DNA from: CAYSCZ01 sp964429655
Lineage (GTDB): Bacteria > Bacteroidota > Bacteroidia > Cytophagales > Cyclobacteriaceae
Assembly: GCA_964429655.1 (NCBI GenBank)
Contig: CAYSCZ010000025.1
Location: 1-39,799 of the forward strand
Length of the DNA: 39,799 nucleotides
Direction: 5' to 3'
The translations under genes were made by a program, and so were the position numbers. Shown piece after piece: positions 34,635 to 39,799 of this stretch (positions within the stretch are counted from its first letter, which is position 1; each line of letters opens with the position of its first letter). The notes beneath the pieces were generated by a model. The model was not told the origin of the DNA and made no database searches. It worked only from the letters and a program-made list of their open reading frames with translations.

Positions 34635-34657
34635 GTTCATCTAGAAAAAATACCGTT

Positions 34658-37057
34658 ATGCTCAGGAATTATTTTACCACTGCGCTTCGTAATTTCAAGA
34701 AAAATAAATTTCATACCTTTTTAAATATTTTTGGATTAGGATTGGGACTGGCTTGCTGCCTTGTCGTATACACCATCATTGATTATGAATATTCATTCGA
34801 TGATTTTCATAATCAAAAGGATCAGATATATCGTGTGGTGAAAACTTACTATGGCGACAATTATACTTCCCACCTAAGTACAATGCCCTACCCACTCGGG
34901 GAGGCTATTAAGAATGAAATTCCTGAGATTGAAGAAGTACTAAATTTTCATGGGCCAATAGAACATAAATTTTCTTTTATTGATTCTGAAGGAAACTTCC
35001 AACTATACATGCAGAATGTACTCTTTGCATCAGAAAACTTTTTTGATGTCCTGGATTTTGAAATTATCTCAGGTAGGGATGGTAGCGCACTAAAAGATCC
35101 TAATACTGTATTCTTAACCGAGAAGGTTGCTAAAAAATATTTTGGGGATGCCAACCCTGTCGGCAAAACCTTGAAAATATTTAACGAAAAGGATGTAGTG
35201 GTAGCCGGGGTAATCAAAGATATCACCACTAAAACAAACTTCCCATTCGATATCTTAGCTTCTTACAATATATTCCGGGACAAATGGCCCGGCGTTTTTG
35301 ACCAGTGGTACTTAACCTGGAATGGTAATGTTTATGTAAAGCCAGATCCAAACAGCTCACCGGTACAGCTAGTGGATAAAGTAAAAGGAGTCTTTAAAAA
35401 TCATATCAGCGATGACGAATATCAAAGATCAACATTTGAGTTGCAACCCTTAAAGATGGTTCATACGGATGAACGATTTGCTGATGACTCTGGAAACTAT
35501 GTTACTCCCTCTTTAATGATAAATGCTTTCATCTTCCTTGGATGTTTGTTATTGATAATTGCTATCCTGAATTTCGTCAATTTATCGACAGCCCAGGCTA
35601 TAAAGAGAGCAAAAGAAGTTGGGGTTAGAAAAACCCTTGGGTCCTCAAAAAAACAATTAATCTTTCAATTCATCTTCGAGACCTTCATTGTGGTGATGGC
35701 ATCAACGGTTCTTGCTTTCACACTCGGGCAAGTGCTCATGAATCAATTTGAAGGAATCATCAGATACACAAACTATGACCTAAGTTTCAATTCTGAAGTA
35801 TTATTTTTCTCCATTTTAATGGTGGTGGTTATAACTGTGCTTTCGGGTTTTTACCCATCTGTAATCCTCGCTGGTTATCGACCCCTCACCACATTGAACA
35901 ACCAGGTGAATCTCAGGAAGGGAAGTGGCAGCTACAACCTGCGCAGGGGATTGGTAATTGCGCAATTTGTTTTTACCAACCTCATTCTTATCAGTACCAT
36001 CATTATCTCAGCCCAGATGACGTATGTCCGGACTAAGCCGCTGGGCTTTAATATGGATAATGTGGTAGAGGTTACTTTCCCGGAAGGATCACAGGAAAAA
36101 ATACAGACTGTAAAAAAAGCATACGAGCAAAAACCTTACGTGCAAGAGACAGCATGGCAGTTTGGTGCCCCTATGGCTTTAAGCAACTGGAACTCCTCTT
36201 ACGGACCAAAAGGACAGGAGAAAAAAGATGGACACAATGCCAATACCAAGTTTGTGGATGAGGAATACCTTGATTTCTATAACATTAAATTGATTGCGGG
36301 ACGAATGATTAAAAACAGAACCATCAATGATTCCACTTTTGATTTAGTAGTCAATCAAGCCTTGTTAAGACAAACCGGATGGACTGCTGATGAAGCGCTG
36401 GGACAATGGATCAATTTCGGATACGCAGACGGCAAAATAATTGGGGTCTCAGAAGATTTTCATGCTTCATCACTCCATGGTTCGCTTAAACCGGTAATTT
36501 TCATGCATAGACCATCCCATATGAATTCATTGGCATTAAAAATCCCCAAAGAGGATATCGGCATGCAAATCTCAGCTATTGAAGCTACCTTTAAGTCATT
36601 CTTTCCCAATGAGCTTTTTGAATACAGCATACTCAAAGACAACTTAAACGTCTTTTATTTCATGGAGGACCTTTTATTTAAAGTTATAAGGGTAATATCC
36701 TTTCTTGCAATTATGATGAGTATGATAGGGCTCTATGGTCTTGTCTCCTTTATGGCTAACCAAAGCTCAAAAAGTATTGGCATAAGAAAAGTTTATGGCG
36801 CCACCATTGGTAATATCCTTCAAAGATTCACCATTGAGTATTTAATATTAATGCTGGTTGCATTCCTTATAGCCGCTCCGGTATCTCTTTATATTGTAAA
36901 CGAGTGGATGGAAACATTTACATACAGAATTGACATTGGTCTGATTTACTTCATTCAGGGATTGATCATATCACTATTAATTACAATTATCACTGCCAGT
37001 TACCGGTCTTATAAAGCTGCTACAGCGAACCCGGTAGAGGCCTTAAGAAACGAATAA
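34658..37057 (+). CDS. FtsX/MacB-type ABC transporter permease
   Basis: A 799-residue inner-membrane protein. It has an N-terminal transmembrane helix (about residues 21-42), a MacB-type periplasmic domain (about 45-270) and FtsX-type transmembrane segments near 285-305, 335-360, 385-405 and 428-450. A second periplasmic domain and a final group of three helices (about 685-790) follow. The coupling motif AKEVGVRKTLGSSKKQLIFQFIFE is followed by a second copy (SIGIRKVYGATIGNILQRF) near the C-terminus. Such proteins use ATP-driven conformational change to move substrates or signal across the envelope. No ATPase subunit is encoded in the window, so the partner must lie elsewhere. It is divergent from the kinase/regulator pair, which probably controls it, and lies 3 bases before its damaged paralogue. 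Confidence 0.93.
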   Translation: MLRNYFTTALRNFKKNKFHTFLNIFGLGLGLACCLVVYTIIDYEYSFDDFHNQKDQIYRVVKTYYGDNYTSHLSTMPYPLGEAIKNEIPEIEEVLNFHGPIEHKFSFIDSEGNFQLYMQNVLFASENFFDVLDFEIISGRDGSALKDPNTVFLTEKVAKKYFGDANPVGKTLKIFNEKDVVVAGVIKDITTKTNFPFDILASYNIFRDKWPGVFDQWYLTWNGNVYVKPDPNSSPVQLVDKVKGVFKNHISDDEYQRSTFELQPLKMVHTDERFADDSGNYVTPSLMINAFIFLGCLLLIIAILNFVNLSTAQAIKRAKEVGVRKTLGSSKKQLIFQFIFETFIVVMASTVLAFTLGQVLMNQFEGIIRYTNYDLSFNSEVLFFSILMVVVITVLSGFYPSVILAGYRPLTTLNNQVNLRKGSGSYNLRRGLVIAQFVFTNLILISTIIISAQMTYVRTKPLGFNMDNVVEVTFPEGSQEKIQTVKKAYEQKPYVQETAWQFGAPMALSNWNSSYGPKGQEKKDGHNANTKFVDEEYLDFYNIKLIAGRMIKNRTINDSTFDLVVNQALLRQTGWTADEALGQWINFGYADGKIIGVSEDFHASSLHGSLKPVIFMHRPSHMNSLALKIPKEDIGMQISAIEATFKSFFPNELFEYSILKDNLNVFYFMEDLLFKVIRVISFLAIMMSMIGLYGLVSFMANQSSKSIGIRKVYGATIGNILQRFTIEYLILMLVAFLIAAPVSLYIVNEWMETFTYRIDIGLIYFIQGLIISLLITIITASYRSYKAATANPVEALRNE

Positions 37058-37060
37058 ATC

Positions 37061-39486
37061 ATGATAAAAAATCACATAAAAACCATCATCAGGCAATTAT
37101 TAAGCAACAAGACCTATAGTTTGGTCAACATCCTCGGCCTCAGTATGGGTATGGCGGCATGTCTGATAATCATTCAATATGTCTTTCATCATACATCATT
37201 TGATAAATATCATAAAAACACTGATGCTATTTACCGTATCAAAGCAAAGGTTTACCAGGATGGTGAGGCATTGCACGAAACCATTAACTTAAGTCCTTTA
37301 CTTCCTAAGTTTTTACATAATGAACTTCCACTGGTAAAAAACTATACACAATTCTGGAGATTATCTCACTTAAATTTCACCTTGAAAAACATCTCAGGTA
37401 CTGATGTGACGGCTATAGATGAAGAGGATGTCTTTCTATCACAGGTAAACACATTTGAAATGTTTGACCTGCCTGTTGTGGCTGGCACATACAAGCAACT
37501 TGACCAGCCCAATAAACTGGTTGTCTCTGAAACTTTAGCAAAAAAGCTATTTGGCGAAGCTGAAAAAACCATTAATAAAACGATATCCCTTGAGCATAAC
37601 ATGGGTAACAACAGGATGGAAATTGTGGGTGTATTCAAAGATTTACCTGAAAATACCCATCTTGATTTTGAGGTTTTAATATCTTTTCCATCTTACAAAT
37701 CAATTTATCCCGAAGTAAGATTTAGTTGGGGCAATTCTTTTTCCTATTGTTATTTACAGCTAGACAACAAAGCTAGTGCATCAGAGGTGGCGGCGTCAGC
37801 CCAAAGAATTTTTAATAAAAATATAGAAAATCCTGTGAGGGACTATTCACTGGGATTGGAAGGCCTGAGGGAAATCCACTTCGCAAGTCCAAAAAAAGAA
37901 GACTTTAAACAACCGGTTGATAAGCGAATCATTTGGGCTATGGGCATTATCGCCGTGATCATCCTGGTCATTGCCTGGATCAACTACTTCAACCTGTCTA
38001 TGGTAAAAACCATCGAACGCTTAAAAGAAGTGGGGATCAGGAAAGTGTTGGGCTCCAGTCAAAACAACATTAATATTTTGTTTATACTATAGTCTTTCTT
38101 TTTGAATCTCTTAAGTTTTGTACTGGCGCTTACCTTAACCCAGGCATTTTCTCCTTATCTGGAAACCTTTACAACCTTCAGGGTTAATATTTTCAATAAC
38201 ACTTCTTTAATTTTAACTGCATTAAGTTTCGTGATTGCCGGGGCTTTGATCACAGGTTTTTACCCCGCTTTCATTGTTAGAACGGTCAAGACATCCTCTA
38301 CCATTTTATATAAAGAAAAACAAAAACTTGGAAGTGTGGGGTTAAGGCATATTTTAATCTCCATTCAGTTCATCATCACTTTTCTGCTTTTAGCAGGAAC
38401 ACTAACAGTCTACAAGCAAATTTCTTTTATGAAAAATGCCGATCTGGGGATCAATATTGACAACACCCTTGTGATAAAAGCACCCCCGTCAGATGTGGGT
38501 AACAATGGCCGTGCCTTTCTTGAAACCTACAACACATTTAAAAACACCCTGACCAGCTACGTTGACATTGAAAATATTACAAGCGCCGGAACCATACCCG
38601 GAGAGACGGAAGGATGGCGATCTAATGTACGCCTTAAGAACCAACCTAAAGAAAAAACAATTGATGTCACCAACCATTATTAGCCGGTGTAAACCTTCAA
38701 AGTGGTGATGGCCCCTGGTCTAATGGGAAGGTTATGATCAATCAAAAGTTAGCGACCTCATTGGGGTTTGACAACGTGCAGAATGCTATTGGTAAACATC
38801 TTGTTGGATTTGGATCTGGTGCAGTAGACGAATTGATCATAACAGGTGTGGTGGAAAACCATAACCATCACTCACTGCACCACGACTATAAGCCCATGAT
38901 CTACGTCCTTTCTTCCTGGGTAGAGTATTTCTTTGTAAAATTAAATGTTGATGTTTCACTTCCTTATGATCAACAAATAAAGCAATTAAGCCTGATCAAA
39001 GAACAGGTGGGAAAAACATGGGAGGCTACCTATCCCGGCTACTCTTTTGACTATAGTTTCCTAGATAAATCATTTGATCAACAATACCGGAAAGATGAGC
39101 AGTTTGGTAAATTGTTTAGTTCATTTTCCGGTCTGGCGATCGTGATCGCATGCCTGGGATTGTTTGGATTGACATCATTCAACCTCCAGCGGCGAACAAA
39201 AGAAATAGGCATTAGAAAAGTGTTGGGAGCAGACCTAAAAAGCCTGATGCTTTTGTTATCAAAAACTTTCATGCTATTGATTGGCCTTTCATATATTATT
39301 GCTATGCCCATTTCATGGGTCATTTTCAGCAATTGGCTTAAGAACTACCACTTCAGGATTGATTTAGGGTGGTGGTTATTTATAGTACCACTGATCTTTG
39401 TTGCAGGCATTGCTTTTATAAGTATCTTTGGTAAAATACTTAGATCCGTGCAAACGAACCCGGTAAACGCTTTAAAAGATGAATGA
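37061..39486 (+). pseudogene. Second FtsX/MacB-type ABC permease, broken by a nonsense codon and a frameshift
   Basis: Three consecutive open pieces (37061-38092, 38102-38683 and 38734-39486) together cover one full-length permease paralogous to the preceding gene. The first two share a frame and are separated only by TAG at 38090-38092. The paralogue and the family have Glu here (FIFE / ILxSFF), so a single GAG-to-TAG change explains it. The second break is near 38680-38690: after NHY and a TAG, the homologous reading continues in another frame as LLAGVNLQSGDG. About ten residues seem to be missing compared with the paralogue, so a small frame-shifting deletion is likely. The C-terminal coupling motif IGIRKVLGADLKSL is intact. 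Sequencing error could explain one lesion but less easily both. Confidence 0.85.
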
Positions 39487-39775
39487 TCCTAATCATAGAC
39501 AATTTGAAAGCCTGATGATCTAGACCCGACCCAATAACTTTGGCTCAATCTTTTCAGTTAGCTTTCAGACTTTTACAGTAGTTTCTTTTCCTATGAATTG
39601 AAACATATGACAGACTGTGGTTTCTTTCCGAAAGGTTGTTCCTCACGACTACCTTTGTCATGTGTGGACAGGTTGCAGCTCCTAAAAATCCCACACTCTT
39701 TTTCCTTTATGGAAGCTCTGATTGATACGAACTCAAATAAAAGTTATCTTTACTAAAAGGTTAACAGACTGCAAT
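39487..39775. other. Non-coding stretch with a short stop-free remnant
   Basis: No convincing gene lies here. On the minus strand 39591-39743 is a stop-free stretch of 51 codons (ending CFNS and stop) with no ATG, too short to assign. A small palindrome, CTTTCCGAAAG, lies near 39628. The composition looks less AT-rich and unlike the adjacent permease pseudogene, so it may be a remnant of a mobile element or an untranslated leader, but I see no inverted repeats to prove it. Confidence 0.35.
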
Positions 39776-39799
39776 ATGGCAAAGAAACTGATACGATTT
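39776..39799 (+). CDS. Possible 5' end of a truncated gene
   Basis: An ATG at 39776 opens eight codons (MAKKLIRF) before the window ends. From memory, Bacteroidota Rpn-type recombination-promoting nucleases/transposases often start with a similar MAKKLIRFDW-like sequence, but eight residues are far too few for a firm call. Confidence 0.3.

Noticed and set aside
37061..39486. Three separate small permease genes
   Set aside because: The pieces cover one permease end to end. Only the first has the N-terminal helix and only the last has the C-terminal helices, so a broken single gene is the simpler reading.

Overview
The window looks like chromosomal DNA of a low-GC member of the Bacteroidota, probably a Cytophagales-type gliding or marine lineage (order level is inference). 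The signs are: C-terminal type IX secretion (T9SS) sorting domains on three proteins; Bacteroidota-style -7 boxes (TAnnTTTG) in front of several genes; a type-B L31; an S46 peptidase; an Asp-rich lipoprotein export signal; and a SusE/SusF-like lipoprotein.

Layout. (1) 167-3001, minus: release factor 3 and a LYS1-like dehydrogenase. (2) 3050-6319, plus: a small membrane methyltransferase-like protein and a large TPR/WG-repeat-like secreted protein that overlaps the next, convergent gene. (3) 6297-11373, minus: a compact probable operon of GlmU-like protein, DNA polymerase III delta', hydroxymethylbilane synthase, cyclophilin lipoprotein and RmlD-like reductase, preceded by L31 with its own promoter and terminator. 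(4) 11851-15951, plus: S46 dipeptidyl-peptidase, YebC and phosphoglycerate kinase. (5) 15975-16143: a short element with 21-bp terminal inverted repeats, probably a MITE. It abuts the stop codon of a cytidylate-kinase-like gene. (6) 17039-21110: uncharacterised secreted proteins and lipoproteins, an HD-domain protein, an orphan LuxR-type response regulator and a dienelactone-hydrolase-like lipoprotein. (7) 21158-31770: a glycan (probably alpha-glucan) locus with an FG-GAP/ASPIC T9SS protein, a SusE/F-like lipoprotein with internally duplicated binding modules and, divergently, two tandem paralogous GH13 enzymes with T9SS tails. No SusC/SusD pair is present. (8) 31821-39486: a histidine kinase and sigma-54-type response regulator, divergent from two FtsX/MacB-like permease genes. 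The first permease is intact; the second is a pseudogene with a nonsense codon and a frameshift. The divergent intergenic region has a 21-bp near-palindrome and a sigma-54-like -24/-12 element, spaced as expected for an activator-controlled promoter.

In the glycan locus, the GH13 enzymes would be exported through T9SS to cut polysaccharide outside the cell, and the SusE/F-like lipoprotein would hold glycan at the surface. The transporter must lie elsewhere. In the last region the two-component pair most likely drives the permease genes beside it. I saw no rRNA, tRNA, CRISPR array or complete insertion sequence. The window ends in a poorly coding stretch and the first eight codons of a possible truncated gene. 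Nothing here can be shown from sequence alone to be a wholly new system. The best leads are the sigma-54/palindrome control region with its decaying permease, the MITE, and the glycan locus with its Gln-substituted amylase.
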